From an uncultured Clostridium sp. (GTDB lineage: Bacteria > Bacillota > Clostridia > Lachnospirales > Lachnospiraceae): a DNA stretch of 31,864 bases. The position numbers were made by a program, and so were the translations under genes. The DNA is taken from positions 1-31,864 of the forward strand of contig CABQJA010000004.1 of assembly GCA_902464345.1 (NCBI GenBank). Reading direction: 5' to 3'. Position 1 is the first letter of the stretch, and each line of letters begins with the position of its first letter. Below the pieces are notes generated by a model. The model ran no database searches, was not told the origin of the DNA, and saw only the letters and a list, made by a program, of their open reading frames with translations. Shown here one piece after another: positions 15,552-23,777 of the stretch.

Positions 15552-16301
15552 ATGCAGGAATTATGGAATATGGTAGAAAATCAGAGCAGGTTTGTATATT
15601 TCATTGCAGGAGTGTGTATTGTCGGAATCCTGTGCAGGCTGATTCTTCAGGGGAGATTCCGGCGGTTATTAAAAGAATCGGAAAATATGACATCCGCAAC
15701 GGGCAAACAGCTGCGGGAAATCCGGAATCATTATGAAAACAGTCTGACTATGAATCGACAGGTGTATAACATCCATGCCTATGTGGATAAATATCTTCTG
15801 AAACTCAAGCTATGTGGAATACCCATCAGGACGTGGGCGGGCATGACGATGGAAATGGCGCTGCTGGCAGTTGCAGGTGGCGGATTGGGAATTGTGAACA
15901 GCATACATAGGGGATACGGGGAAGAGGTGATCTTCAGTATCCTGTTTGCAACGATCATTTCCTGTGCATGTTTGATCAGTATGGAGAATATATTTCGAGT
16001 AGAAGGTTCCTATGACCGACTTCAGGCGAATATCGAAGATTATCTGGAAAATAATCTGAAAAACCGACTGGAACGACCGATCTCAAGCCGACAGGAACGG
16101 CTGCGGCGTACACAGACAGGGGACGCAGGGCGGGGGGATTCCCGCCCTGTAAACGGTTTTGCAGAACCGGCTCCGCTCGCAGAGCAGCAGGAGGAGCTGT
16201 CATCGGAGGAGGCACAGCCGGTCGAGGCAATGGAGCAGGCGGCAGCAGGGCAGGATGCGGAACTGGTCGCACAGGTCTTACGGAATTTCTTCTCAAGTTA
16301 A
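15552..16301 (+). CDS. Conserved-type membrane protein, function unknown
   Basis: A 249-residue protein with one N-terminal membrane helix (about 14-33), a basic, coiled-coil-prone stretch (about 36-85), two further hydrophobic segments (about 98-118 and 127-147), and a cytoplasmic or disordered C-terminal tail rich in Glu, Gln and Ala (about 185-245). I recognise no catalytic or binding motif. It has a strong ribosome site (GGGAGG), and its stop is 17 bases before the chosen start of the polysaccharide deacetylase gene, so a role in cell-envelope maintenance or anchoring beside that enzyme is possible but unproven. Confidence 0.65.
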   Translation: MQELWNMVENQSRFVYFIAGVCIVGILCRLILQGRFRRLLKESENMTSATGKQLREIRNHYENSLTMNRQVYNIHAYVDKYLLKLKLCGIPIRTWAGMTMEMALLAVAGGGLGIVNSIHRGYGEEVIFSILFATIISCACLISMENIFRVEGSYDRLQANIEDYLENNLKNRLERPISSRQERLRRTQTGDAGRGDSRPVNGFAEPAPLAEQQEELSSEEAQPVEAMEQAAAGQDAELVAQVLRNFFSS

Positions 16302-16318
16302 TGGAAGAAGGAGCAGGT

Positions 16319-17347
16319 ATGATAAGAAAGAGGTTGAACAGACTACTTGGACTTTTGTGTATGGGAATCCTGTTACTGGGTCTGAGTGGTTGCAATGAGA
16401 TCAAGGTAGTGGAAATGAATCAGGGATCTGAAAGCAGTGAGGATCTGACAGGCGGAGAGACCGGCATGGAGTCCGGAAGTGAAGAGAATGGCTCTTCCAA
16501 TGCGTCGGAAGCGGGTGATTCCGGGACGGAACAGAAGGAATCGCCCGGGGGTAGCACTTCTGAAACCGGTCAGGCAGCAGCAACGGAGCAGAGCAGCTCC
16601 GGTGCAGGGACGACCGAGATCGTGGAACGGTCGGCAGAGGAATATGCAGCAATCAGCAATGAGCTGCAGGCATGGTGGTTTAAACGGAATGAAGACCACC
16701 AGCCTTCCGGATGTCAGGAGGATTTTGATATTGAGCAATATCACGCCTATTATGTAAACAAAAATGCGACAGATCAAGTTATTTATCTGACCTTTGACTG
16801 CGGATATGAGAACGGATATACACCTGCCATTCTGGATACGCTAAAGGAAGCGGATGTAAAGGCCATCTTTTTCGTGACACAGACATTTATCCGGGATAAT
16901 CCGGATCTGGTCAAACGGATGAAGGAGGAAGGGCACATGGTAGGAAATCATACGATTACCCATCCGAGCCTTCCGGGCCTTAGCATTGAGGAGCAGAGAG
17001 CAGAGATCCAGGGATGTGCAGACTATATGAAGGAAGCAACCGGATATGAAATGGATCCATATATCCGGCCGCCAAAGGGTGAGTACAGCGAGCGGACCCT
17101 GCAGTTATGCGAGGATATGGGATACTGTACGTTATTCTGGAGTATTGCGTATCTGGATTATGATGTGAATAATCAGCCGTCTCCGGATTATGTGTTGCAG
17201 CATTTTGATAAATATTGTCATCCGGGAGCCATGCCGTTGATTCATAACGTGTCCAGTGCGAATACACAGGCACTTCCACAGCTGATCCGGAATCTGCGGG
17301 AGGCAGGATACCGGTTCGGAACCGTGGATGAGTTCTGCCATTTTTAA
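16319..17347 (+). CDS. Polysaccharide deacetylase lipoprotein (PdaA-like)
   Basis: A 342-residue surface lipoprotein. It has a signal peptide with lipobox LSGC (Cys25), then a low-complexity Ser/Gly/Glu linker (about 30-105) that spaces the enzyme from the membrane, then a NodB deacetylase domain (about 150-340). Active-site elements are TFDCGYENGYT with Asp160, the metal-binding His211 and His215 in NHTITHPS, RPPKGEYS (250-257) and the late His309 in LIHN. TFDxGYE is the form found in PdaA-type peptidoglycan N-acetylmuramic acid deacetylases rather than TFDDG of chitin and PgdA enzymes; here x is Cys where PdaA has Asn. PdaA makes muramic-delta-lactam in spore cortex, so a peptidoglycan role is likely. 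The start at 16319 has AAGGAG upstream; an in-frame ATG at 16301 is the alternative. Confidence 0.88.
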   Translation: MIRKRLNRLLGLLCMGILLLGLSGCNEIKVVEMNQGSESSEDLTGGETGMESGSEENGSSNASEAGDSGTEQKESPGGSTSETGQAAATEQSSSGAGTTEIVERSAEEYAAISNELQAWWFKRNEDHQPSGCQEDFDIEQYHAYYVNKNATDQVIYLTFDCGYENGYTPAILDTLKEADVKAIFFVTQTFIRDNPDLVKRMKEEGHMVGNHTITHPSLPGLSIEEQRAEIQGCADYMKEATGYEMDPYIRPPKGEYSERTLQLCEDMGYCTLFWSIAYLDYDVNNQPSPDYVLQHFDKYCHPGAMPLIHNVSSANTQALPQLIRNLREAGYRFGTVDEFCHF

Positions 17348-17365
17348 ATACCGTCGGATTTTGTC

Positions 17366-17394
17366 TTGAATTTCAATAGCTGCTCTGCTACAAT
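17366..17394 (+). promoter_or_regulatory. Promoter of pgi
   Basis: TTGAAT (17366-17371) and TACAAT (17389-17394) with the optimal 17-base spacer and an extended TG motif. It is 67 bases before the pgi start and consistent with strong constitutive expression. Confidence 0.7.
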
Positions 17395-17461
17395 CATTCT
17401 TGGATGCTGGATAAGTAGAATTATTCGGTAAATATATGAACGAGAGCAAGGAGAAGAAGCA

Positions 17462-18820
17462 ATGGATTACAATATCAGTTTTGATTACAGTAATGCAAAA
17501 TTTATGGTTTCAGATGATAATCTGAAGGCAATGAGCAAGCGTGTCCTGGATGCGAAGGAAGTCCTGGTAAGCCGTACCGGAGCAGGAAATGATTTCCTGG
17601 GCTGGTTAGACCTTCCTATTAATTATGACAAGGAGGAGTTTGCCAGAATTAAAAAGGCAGCAGCAAAGATTCAGAGCGACTCTGAGATCCTGATCGTAAT
17701 CGGTATCGGTGGTTCTTACCTTGGTGCAAGAGCAGCCATTGAAGCATTAAGACATAGTTTCTATAATGTGATTCCAAAGGAGCAGCGTAAGACTCCACAG
17801 ATTTTCTTCGCCGGAAATAACATCAGTTCCACATATCTGGAGCATTTGTTAGAGGTTGTTGGAGATCGCGACTTCTCTATTAATATTATTTCAAAGTCCG
17901 GTACTACCACAGAGCCGGCAATCGCATTCCGTCTGTTTAAGCGTCTTCTGATTGAGAAGTACGGTGAGGCAGAGGCAGCAAAGCGTATCTATGCAACAAC
18001 CGATAAGGCAAAGGGCGCTTTGAAGAATCTGGCAGATGCAGAAGGTTATGAGACATTCGTAGTTCCGGATGATGTCGGAGGACGTTTCTCTGTATTAACA
18101 GCTGTAGGTCTTCTTCCGATCGCTGTATCCGGAGCAGATATTGATAAGTTAATGGAAGGTGCTGCATATTCCAGAGATTTCTGCCTGACACAGCCGTTTG
18201 AGCAGAACTATGCACTGCAGTATGCCGCTATCCGTAACATCTTACTGGAAAAGGGTAAGACTATGGAGATTCTGGCAAACTATACTCCATCCGTTCATTA
18301 CATCGGTGAGTGGTGGAAGCAGCTGTTCGGTGAGTCTGAAGGTAAGGATGGAATGGGGCTGTTCCCAACCGCCTGCGACTTTACAACCGATCTTCATTCT
18401 CTGGGTCAGTTTATTCAGGATGGTACCAAGAACCATATTGAGACGGTTCTGGATGTTCAGAATCCAAGAAGAAAGATCATCATGGAGCAGGAAGACAATG
18501 ATCTGGACGGCATGAATTATCTGGCAGGAAGAACGGTTGATTTCATTAACCGTCAGGCTATGATGGGTACGATCCTGGCACACGTAGATGGTCAGATCCC
18601 GAACTTAAAGATCACAATTCCGCATATGGATGAGTATTGCTTAGGTGAGCTGTTCTACTTCTTCGAGTTCGCTTGTGGTGTCAGCGGTTATGTTCTGGGT
18701 GTTAACCCATTCAATCAGCCGGGTGTTGAGAGCTACAAGAAGAACATGTTCGCATTACTGGGTAAGCCTGGTTATGAGGAACAGCGTGAGAAATTAAAGG
18801 CTCGCATGGAGAATAAATAA
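17462..18820 (+). CDS. pgi: Glucose-6-phosphate isomerase
   Basis: A 452-residue glycolytic enzyme that interconverts glucose-6-phosphate and fructose-6-phosphate in the cytoplasm. It has GIGGSYLGARAA (phosphate-binding loop), SKSGTTTEPAIAF (sugar-phosphate signature), DVGGRFSVLTAVGLLP (the second PGI signature), the catalytic-region EWWKQLFGESEGKDG, and GVNPFNQPGVESYK with the C-terminal catalytic lysine. Length fits the short bacterial PGI type. The gene stands alone between its own promoter and an intrinsic terminator. Arginine is written mostly CGT and AGA, with no CGG noticed, whereas neighbouring genes use CGG heavily; this is the usual mark of a highly expressed gene. Confidence 0.97.
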   Translation: MDYNISFDYSNAKFMVSDDNLKAMSKRVLDAKEVLVSRTGAGNDFLGWLDLPINYDKEEFARIKKAAAKIQSDSEILIVIGIGGSYLGARAAIEALRHSFYNVIPKEQRKTPQIFFAGNNISSTYLEHLLEVVGDRDFSINIISKSGTTTEPAIAFRLFKRLLIEKYGEAEAAKRIYATTDKAKGALKNLADAEGYETFVVPDDVGGRFSVLTAVGLLPIAVSGADIDKLMEGAAYSRDFCLTQPFEQNYALQYAAIRNILLEKGKTMEILANYTPSVHYIGEWWKQLFGESEGKDGMGLFPTACDFTTDLHSLGQFIQDGTKNHIETVLDVQNPRRKIIMEQEDNDLDGMNYLAGRTVDFINRQAMMGTILAHVDGQIPNLKITIPHMDEYCLGELFYFFEFACGVSGYVLGVNPFNQPGVESYKKNMFALLGKPGYEEQREKLKARMENK

Positions 18821-18845
18821 GACTGTTCTGAAGCAGGACGTAATG

Positions 18846-18880
18846 AAACGGGAAAGCCGGATTTGGCTTTCCTGTTTTTT
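18846..18880 (+). terminator. Intrinsic terminator after pgi
   Basis: Stem GGAAAGCC (18851-18858) and GGCTTTCC (18865-18872), extended outward by further pairs, with a six-base loop and a T-run at 18875-18880. Confidence 0.92.
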
Positions 18881-18909
18881 CATTGAAGGACGTATAGGGG
18901 TATAAAGAA

Positions 18910-18962
18910 TTGCGAAATAGCATGGATTGTGCTAAAGTGTAAGAGGGTGTTGTACACTTTAG
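18910..18962 (+). promoter_or_regulatory. Promoter and 10-bp inverted repeat upstream of the chemoreceptor gene
   Basis: TTGCGA (18910-18915) and TAAAGT (18933-18938) have a 17-base spacer. A perfect inverted repeat, CTAAAGTGTA (18932-18941) and TACACTTTAG (18953-18962) with an 11-base spacer, covers the -10 and the expected transcription start. It could be a repressor operator or a hairpin at the mRNA 5' end. The palindrome is certain; the promoter reading is moderate. Confidence 0.5.
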
Positions 18963-18988
18963 AGGCAGGAGAAGGAAAGGGGATACAT

Positions 18989-21082
18989 ATGAGGACGATT
19001 AAAGCAAAAATTATTATTTTATTAATGATCTGTACGATTATTTCAACGGTAATCTGTGGGGGATTGACCTTGACAGGTATGCTAAGTGTGTCAAATCAGA
19101 ATGCGAGCAAGATTATGGCACTGGAATGTAATAACAGCAGCCGTGAGATTAATACAACACTGAGCCGGGTGGAGCAGTCTGTAGATACATTGGCAGAGGT
19201 GGCAGAGCAGTCGTTGACAGACCTGCAGGCATTCCGGACAGATGCAAAGTACGTAGAGACATATACGGAACAGTTACGGCCGACTGCACTGGAGTTCGCC
19301 AGAAATACAGAAGGTGCGTTAACCTATTATATCCGGTATAATCCGGAATTTACGGAGCCAACGTCCGGAATTTTTGCATCCCGGGAGTCGGCAGATGCGG
19401 ATTTTGATCAGCTGACACCAACCGATTTCAGCGTTTATGATTCGGATGACGTAGCACATGTGGGCTGGTATTATATACCGATTCAGAATGGTGAGGCTAC
19501 CTGGATGGATCCGTACCTGAATTCCAATATTAATGTTTATATGATTTCTTATGTTGTGCCGATTTATGTAGATGGCGTGTCGGTAGGCGTTGTCGGAATG
19601 GATATTGATTTCAGTGAGATCGAATCCGTTGCAGAAGAGATTCAGTTATATAAAACAGGCAGTGCATATATTGTGAACTCTGCAAATCAGATTATGTATC
19701 ATAAAAATCTTGAGTTCGGTACGGCGATAACAGATGTAAATGCCGGTGAATTAAAAAGCCTGAATGAGGATCTACTGGATGAGTCAAAAGAGGGAAAGGA
19801 ACTGAATTATACTCTGAACGGAAAGAAGCAGGTAGGCTGTTATAGTAAGCTGGGAAATGGCATGAAACTGGTAATGGCAGTGCCAAAGTCTGAGATACAG
19901 TCCGCTTCAAGCGCTATAGGGCGGATGACTTTTGTGGCAGGAGTGATTGCTGTTATAGTATCTGCTTTGGCAGGATTTTTTATGAGTGCGGGAATCGTTT
20001 CTCCGATTAAGCATGCAACCCGGATGATGCGTCAGATCTCGGAACTGAATCTGGCACAGGATGAAAAAATGCAGGAGCTGAGCCGGAGAAAAGATGAGAC
20101 AGGTCTTATGTCCCAGGCAATGCAGGAGATGAATGAACGATTAGCCGATATAGTGCAGAAGCTGGAGGAAACCGGGACTGTTATTATGGAAAATGCAGGA
20201 CACCTGAAGAATAGCTCAAAAGGTGTTGGTGAGATGTGCAGCGATAATTCGGCAACCACGCAGCAGCTGGCGGCAGCTATGGAGGAATCCTCAGCAACGG
20301 TGGAAACTGTTTCACAGAATATAGAAACCGTAAATAAGAATACGAAGGATATTATGAATCTTTCCCAAAATGGCGAGGAAGATTCCCAGAAGATATTAGC
20401 AAGGGCTAAGAGTCTGAGTGATACAACACAGGAAGCGACAGAGCGGACGAAGGAGATGTATCAGCAGGTAAGACAGAAGACCGAGCTGGCAATTGAGAAG
20501 TCAAAGGCGGTTGAGCGTATTAATGAGCTGACACATACCATTATGGAAATCTCCGCACAGACGAACCTGCTTGCACTGAATGCATCCATCGAGGCAGCAA
20601 GAGCCGGTGAATCCGGACGTGGCTTCGCAGTTGTAGCAGATGAGATTGGTAACCTTGCAAATCAGACACAAAATACGATTAATGATATTGACGGTATTAT
20701 TAAAGAAATATATGAAGCGGTGGGTAGTATGGCAGAGTGTCTGAACACATCTACAGAGTTTTTGGAAAATACGGTTTTATCAGATTATAATCATTTCATG
20801 CAGGTCGGTGAGCAGTATGCAGAGGATGCCGGAAATTATGAGACGAATATGTGTGAGATAGGGGAAGCTGTTCGGAATCTGGGAGCTGCGATTGAAGAGA
20901 TTACAGAAGCGGTAAATGGTATCAGACGTATGACAGAAGAATCGGCAGAAGGTATTTCTATGATAGCAGAAAAGACATCTGAAATCGTTGATAAGATGGC
21001 AGATGAAGAAGAAATGATAGCGGTAAATCAGGAGAAGGCACAGGCATTAGGTGAGATTGTAGGAAACTTTACATTGGAATAA
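18989..21082 (+). CDS. Methyl-accepting chemotaxis protein with dCache-type sensor
   Basis: A 697-residue transmembrane chemoreceptor. It has membrane helix 1 (about 7-30), an extracellular sensor (about 35-310) with the Cache-type core GWYYIPIQNGEATWMDPY followed by VYMISYVVPIY and VGVVGMDIDF, membrane helix 2 (about 312-337), a HAMP-like segment, and a long cytoplasmic coiled coil. The signalling tip is clear: EISAQTNLLALNASIEAARAGE, then GRGFAVVADEI. It would modulate CheA kinase and motility in response to a small ligand, and dCache sensors often bind amino acids or other metabolites. No C-terminal CheR tether pentapeptide is seen. The start at 18989 has AAAGGGG; an upstream GTG start (18929) lies in the promoter palindrome and is rejected. 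A response regulator gene follows after 27 bases. Confidence 0.93.
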   Translation: MRTIKAKIIILLMICTIISTVICGGLTLTGMLSVSNQNASKIMALECNNSSREINTTLSRVEQSVDTLAEVAEQSLTDLQAFRTDAKYVETYTEQLRPTALEFARNTEGALTYYIRYNPEFTEPTSGIFASRESADADFDQLTPTDFSVYDSDDVAHVGWYYIPIQNGEATWMDPYLNSNINVYMISYVVPIYVDGVSVGVVGMDIDFSEIESVAEEIQLYKTGSAYIVNSANQIMYHKNLEFGTAITDVNAGELKSLNEDLLDESKEGKELNYTLNGKKQVGCYSKLGNGMKLVMAVPKSEIQSASSAIGRMTFVAGVIAVIVSALAGFFMSAGIVSPIKHATRMMRQISELNLAQDEKMQELSRRKDETGLMSQAMQEMNERLADIVQKLEETGTVIMENAGHLKNSSKGVGEMCSDNSATTQQLAAAMEESSATVETVSQNIETVNKNTKDIMNLSQNGEEDSQKILARAKSLSDTTQEATERTKEMYQQVRQKTELAIEKSKAVERINELTHTIMEISAQTNLLALNASIEAARAGESGRGFAVVADEIGNLANQTQNTINDIDGIIKEIYEAVGSMAECLNTSTEFLENTVLSDYNHFMQVGEQYAEDAGNYETNMCEIGEAVRNLGAAIEEITEAVNGIRRMTEESAEGISMIAEKTSEIVDKMADEEEMIAVNQEKAQALGEIVGNFTLE

Positions 21083-21109
21083 AAGCCTGTTGTAAAACGA
21101 TGAGAGGAA

Positions 21110-21841
21110 ATGATGGCAGGTAAAATATTACTGGTAGAGGATGATTTTGCCCTCGCAATGGGAACAGAATATACACTCCGGGCAGAGGGGTATACCGTTA
21201 TTCAGGCCGGAACACTCCGGAGAGCCAGAGAGGTTATGCAATCAGACAACCCGGATCTGATCCTGCTGGATGTGATGCTGCCGGATGGAAACGGTTATAC
21301 CTTCTGCAAGGAGGTGCGGCAGACGAATATGCAGATTCCGATTATTTTCCTGACTGCAGTCGGAGAAGAAGTGAATATTGTGCAGGGTCTGGAGCTTGGA
21401 GCGGACGATTATGTGACGAAACCATACCGTGTCAAAGAGCTGTTATCAAGAATTGCCGCCAATCTTCGGCGGGCAGGATTTCGGAATGCACGGCAGGATG
21501 CTGCAAAGCGGACGGATGCGGATGAGATTTATGTCTTTGGAAGCCATAGATTTTACAGGAAAGAGCTGCGGCTTCTTCAGGCGGATCAGCTGGTCGATCT
21601 GACGCCGAATGAGCTGCGCCTGTTGCAGGAGTTTATCCGGAATGAAGGAATCGTGCTGACCAGAAATCAGCTTCTGGGACGGATTTATGACACCGGAGAA
21701 AGCTTTGTGGATGATAATACATTGTCGGTATATATGAAACGTTTGCGGGATAAGCTGGGTGCGGATGCGGAATGGATCGAGACCGTCCGTGGTGTCGGCT
21801 ACCGGTTCCGCCGTAAGGATGACCGGACAGAAGGTAATTAA
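21110..21841 (+). CDS. OmpR/PhoB-family response regulator (BceR/VanR-like)
   Basis: A 243-residue DNA-binding regulator. The receiver domain (about 5-118) has the acidic pocket VEDD, phosphoacceptor Asp54 in LLDVMLPDG, Thr82 and Lys104 in YVTKPY. The winged-helix domain (about 140-238) has LTPNELRLLQEF, the recognition region VDDNTLSVYMKRLRDKL and the wing ETVRGVGYRF. Two adjacent ATGs (21110 and 21113) can serve as the start behind GAGAGGAA. It is paired with the histidine kinase 68 bases downstream. A TNACA-N4-TGTAA box, the reported consensus of BceR-like regulators, lies before the ABC transporter operon at 25946, which I infer to be its target. Confidence 0.92.
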   Translation: MMAGKILLVEDDFALAMGTEYTLRAEGYTVIQAGTLRRAREVMQSDNPDLILLDVMLPDGNGYTFCKEVRQTNMQIPIIFLTAVGEEVNIVQGLELGADDYVTKPYRVKELLSRIAANLRRAGFRNARQDAAKRTDADEIYVFGSHRFYRKELRLLQADQLVDLTPNELRLLQEFIRNEGIVLTRNQLLGRIYDTGESFVDDNTLSVYMKRLRDKLGADAEWIETVRGVGYRFRRKDDRTEGN

Positions 21842-21844
21842 AGG

Positions 21845-21873
21845 ACAGAACCTCAGCGGTGCTGGGGTTCTGT
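21845..21873 (+). other. Strong stem-loop between response regulator and kinase genes
   Basis: A 13-bp stem (one G-U pair) runs from ACAGAACC at 21845 to GGTTCTGT ending at 21873, with a three-base loop at 21858-21860. It begins three bases after the regulator stop codon. No T-run follows. It may lower kinase expression relative to the regulator, or mark an RNA-processing or attenuation point. Confidence 0.65.
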
Positions 21874-21909
21874 GCGATTGTAACGATGGATACACAGAGG
21901 GAGACGGGC

Positions 21910-22941
21910 ATGCGAAGTGATTATGAGAGAAATCGGTTTCGAATCATATATGGAATTCTGACAGTTATATTTCTGGCGGTTATCGCCATCTGGTGTCTGA
22001 TCGCATGGGGATACTGGGATTGGAGAAGTATCGGAGTGATCGGGTTCACCGCATTCTTTCTTGTGATAATTTATATCGTTGTTTATCGGATGTTAAATCA
22101 TGCGTATAAGAATATGGAACATGCATCGCAGATCATGAATGACATGATGGAGAAAGGAATCGATCCGCCATCGGAGGACTATCAGGATGGCACGATTGGA
22201 ATCATGTACAGCAATTTTTATAAAATGGTTTATGCGTTGAAGGAGAGTCAAAACCGGGAGATGGAAGAGAAGCTGTTTCTGCGGGATATTATCTCGGATA
22301 TTTCCCATCAGCTGAAGACACCGCTGGCATCTCTGAATGTATTCGTAGATCTCCTGGTAGAGGATAAGGTAGAGGACGAGGAGAAACGGAAGCAGGTGCT
22401 TCGTGAAGCACAGAATCAGTTGAATCGTATGGAGTGGATGGTTCTGTCTATGCTAAAGTTAGCCAGAATAGAAGCCGGAGCGATTCAGTTTGAGAAGCAG
22501 GATGTACTGCTGCTTCCGTTGCTGTCAGAGGCTGGCGAGGGCATTCGATATCTGACCGGTAAACGGAATCAGATATTGGAGATCACCTGTGAGCCGGAAT
22601 GCCGGTTGAATTGTGACAGAGACTGGCTGGTCGAGGCAGTGATCAATCTTTTAAAAAATGCGTCTGATTACTCCGGTGAGAATACCCGGATTCAGATTGA
22701 GGTAGAGCAGACACAGATTTATACCCGGATCTATGTGAAGGATGAGGGCGTGGGGATTGCGGAGGAGGAGCTTCCGCATATTTTTGAACGTTTCTACCGG
22801 GTACATCAGGAAGTAAACCCGAACAGCGTAGGAATCGGGTTGTCATTAACAAAGTCGATAGTAGAAGGCATGGGAGGCAGTATCCGCGTAAAGAGTGAGG
22901 TTGGAAACTATACGTGGTTTATACTTACTTTTTTGAAATAA
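21910..22941 (+). CDS. Intramembrane-sensing histidine kinase (BceS-like)
   Basis: A 343-residue sensor kinase. Two membrane helices (about 12-32 and 41-60) are joined by only about eight residues (WGYWDWRS), so there is no real extracellular sensor; this is the intramembrane-sensing layout typical of kinases that depend on an ABC transporter for input. The phosphoacceptor His133 is in DISHQLKTPL. The ATPase region has the N box (VINLLKNASDYS), the G1 box DEGVGI, the F box FERFYR and the G2 region VGIGLSLTKSI. The start at 21910 has GAGGGAG upstream; longer readings from 21859 or 21886 begin in or next to the upstream stem-loop. The cognate transporter is probably the FtsX/ABC operon starting at 26062. 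Confidence 0.9.
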   Translation: MRSDYERNRFRIIYGILTVIFLAVIAIWCLIAWGYWDWRSIGVIGFTAFFLVIIYIVVYRMLNHAYKNMEHASQIMNDMMEKGIDPPSEDYQDGTIGIMYSNFYKMVYALKESQNREMEEKLFLRDIISDISHQLKTPLASLNVFVDLLVEDKVEDEEKRKQVLREAQNQLNRMEWMVLSMLKLARIEAGAIQFEKQDVLLLPLLSEAGEGIRYLTGKRNQILEITCEPECRLNCDRDWLVEAVINLLKNASDYSGENTRIQIEVEQTQIYTRIYVKDEGVGIAEEELPHIFERFYRVHQEVNPNSVGIGLSLTKSIVEGMGGSIRVKSEVGNYTWFILTFLK

Positions 22942-22975
22942 AAGGTCACTTGTATGAAAAAGCAGAAAGGGGAAG

Positions 22976-23722
22976 ATGAATATGCATTTGGAGGAATATG
23001 GAAAAGAGAATGAGCAGATTATCGTAATGCTGCACGGTGCTAATTTCGTGCATTCGTTTGGAAGGCAGTATGTTCTGGCGGAAAACTATCATCTGATCAT
23101 TCCGCATCTGATGGGATACGGAAATGAAACGGATAAAATATTCGATACGGAGGCACAGGTTCGTGAACTGGCGACATATATTGCATCATTAGGACAGAAG
23201 GTCCTGTTGGTAGGATTTTCACTGGGAGCGCAGGTGGCGTTTAAGCTGGTGACGGAGCATGAGGAGCTGTTTACGGCTGCGATTCTTGTAAGTCCGTGGC
23301 TGGATAAGAATGAGGCAATGCTGCAGTATGCGATGAAGCAGAATGAAAAGCAATTTCATTCATTTAAGAAGCGGTGGTTCTGCAATCTGGTTGGAATGAT
23401 GAACGGTCTTCCGAAGGAACAGCGCAAAGAGTTTGTGGAGCAGATGCAGAATTTGAAGATAGAAACCGTCCATAATGCAGTTGACAACGGAATCACATTG
23501 GAGTCGGTAAAAGGATTTGAGAATGTAAAGATTCCGGTATATGCACTTGCCGGTGAAAAGGAACAGAAAGAGGTAACGGAAAGCGTAAAGGCACTGGCAA
23601 AGTGTAATCCGAACTGCAGATATGAGATCTGGAGCAAGGCGGCACATAATATACCGCCGGTGCATTATAAGAGATTTAATGAGCTGATAAAGAAGGTGGC
23701 AGGTCAGAACCAGGCTATATAA
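22976..23722 (+). CDS. Alpha/beta-fold hydrolase
   Basis: A 248-residue cytoplasmic protein with an alpha/beta hydrolase core. It has the oxyanion-hole strand VMLHGANF, a nucleophile elbow GFSLGAQVAF with the catalytic serine near residue 82, a helical lid (about 115-165), the acid-bearing strand VYALAGEKEQKEV, and a late histidine in KAAHNIPP. The substrate is unknown; esterase, lipase and thioesterase functions are all possible. It lies 34 bases after the kinase gene on the same strand with ribosome site AAAGGGG, so it may be read through from the regulatory pair. Confidence 0.82.
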   Translation: MNMHLEEYGKENEQIIVMLHGANFVHSFGRQYVLAENYHLIIPHLMGYGNETDKIFDTEAQVRELATYIASLGQKVLLVGFSLGAQVAFKLVTEHEELFTAAILVSPWLDKNEAMLQYAMKQNEKQFHSFKKRWFCNLVGMMNGLPKEQRKEFVEQMQNLKIETVHNAVDNGITLESVKGFENVKIPVYALAGEKEQKEVTESVKALAKCNPNCRYEIWSKAAHNIPPVHYKRFNELIKKVAGQNQAI

Positions 23723-23777
23723 AAAGGATGGCCGGCTTTATGGAAATGTAAACAATAGTACAGCAGAGGAGCAGAAT

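Noticed and set aside
18929..18988. Longer chemoreceptor start at a GTG
   Set aside because: The extra residues would be encoded by the promoter palindrome, and the ATG at 18989 has a good ribosome site followed directly by the first membrane helix.
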